5,320 nucleotides of DNA from an uncultured Dietzia sp. (GTDB taxonomy: Bacteria; Actinomycetota; Actinomycetes; Mycobacteriales; Mycobacteriaceae). The notes under the pieces are model-generated. The model was not told the origin of the DNA. It did not search any database and worked only from the letters and a program-made list of their open reading frames with translations. The stretch is taken from NCBI GenBank assembly GCA_946570335.1, contig CAMNYG010000119.1:1-5320 (forward strand), written 5' to 3'. Shown here piece by piece: positions 5,258 to 5,320 of this stretch. Each line of letters starts with the position of its first letter. Position 1 is the stretch's first letter. Made by a program: the position numbers and the translations under genes.

Positions 5258-5320
5258 CGGCGGAAGGGTCGTCCACCGGCGTGCCCGCGCCCGGGCGACC
5301 CGCGCCGGACTGCCCGCGCG
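5235..5320 (+). CDS. Start of a fourth operon gene, cut by the window end
   Basis: An ATG at 5235-5237 opens a frame, shifted relative to btuD, that has no stop before the window ends (28 complete codons). It is preceded by AGGGAGGGG (5223-5231) with 3 nt to the ATG, a very strong ribosome binding site even though it lies inside btuD codons. The gene overlaps btuD by 23 nt, which again implies coupling and membership of the B12-regulated operon. The visible N-terminus, MSAISPADGGRVVHRRARAR and on, is basic and Arg/Ala-rich with no signal peptide or membrane helix, and I cannot place it in a family. Genes in this position of B12 uptake operons can be involved in corrinoid processing or be unrelated; no function is assigned. 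Confidence 0.65.
   Translation, partial: MSAISPADGGRVVHRRARARATRAGLPA

Noticed and set aside
1..5320. CRISPR array, insertion sequence, tRNA, or novel defence or biosynthetic system
   Set aside because: No spaced direct repeats, transposase frames, terminal inverted repeats or cloverleaf sequences were seen. The genes fit known regulator, membrane and transporter families, apart from the small ORF and the truncated last gene.

Overview
This is a 5.3 kb stretch of high-GC DNA. Codons end in G or C, GTG is used as a start, the genes overlap closely, and hairpins lack clear U-tracts. All of this points to an actinobacterium. A mycolic-acid lineage (Dietzia, Gordonia, Rhodococcus or Corynebacterium-like) is my best guess from general gene style, but the window has no taxonomic marker and the genus is not established.

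Left part (1-1060): a TetR-family repressor gene runs leftwards (37-657). A promoter region of about 110 bp separates it from a divergent 54-residue ORF of unknown function (767-931) that has a very strong ribosome binding site. The promoter region holds two near-identical TACAGAYCTGTA palindromes 34 bp apart, which fit autoregulation by the TetR protein and control of the small gene. A perfect 15-bp stem lies downstream of the small gene. Middle (1061-1960): a single-gene unit encodes a six-helix HdeD/DUF308 membrane protein (1272-1817), with a candidate -10 box and a dyad in its 5' leader. It ends in a long, strong hairpin that probably terminates transcription.

Right part (about 2107-5320): this is the functional core. 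A cobalamin (B12) riboswitch is recognisable from its conserved blocks and supported by stem pairing. It is followed by a switch-like series of alternating complementary 5-mers, then a tightly packed operon: lipoprotein-type corrinoid binding protein (btuF), FecCD-type permease (btuC, GTG start 5 nt after btuF) and ABC ATPase (btuD, 4-nt ATGA overlap). A further gene begins inside the 3' end of btuD and runs off the window. Proteins of this ABC class are often annotated as iron-siderophore importers. Here the riboswitch makes vitamin B12 or another corrinoid the best-supported substrate: when cobalamin is plentiful, the aptamer is expected to shut the uptake operon down.

I see no mobile element, CRISPR array, tRNA or rRNA, and no clearly new defence or biosynthetic system. 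The less ordinary items are the twin-operator divergon with its unrecognised small protein, the layered RNA elements between the aptamer and btuF, the extra cysteines in BtuF, and the truncated fourth gene of the B12 operon.
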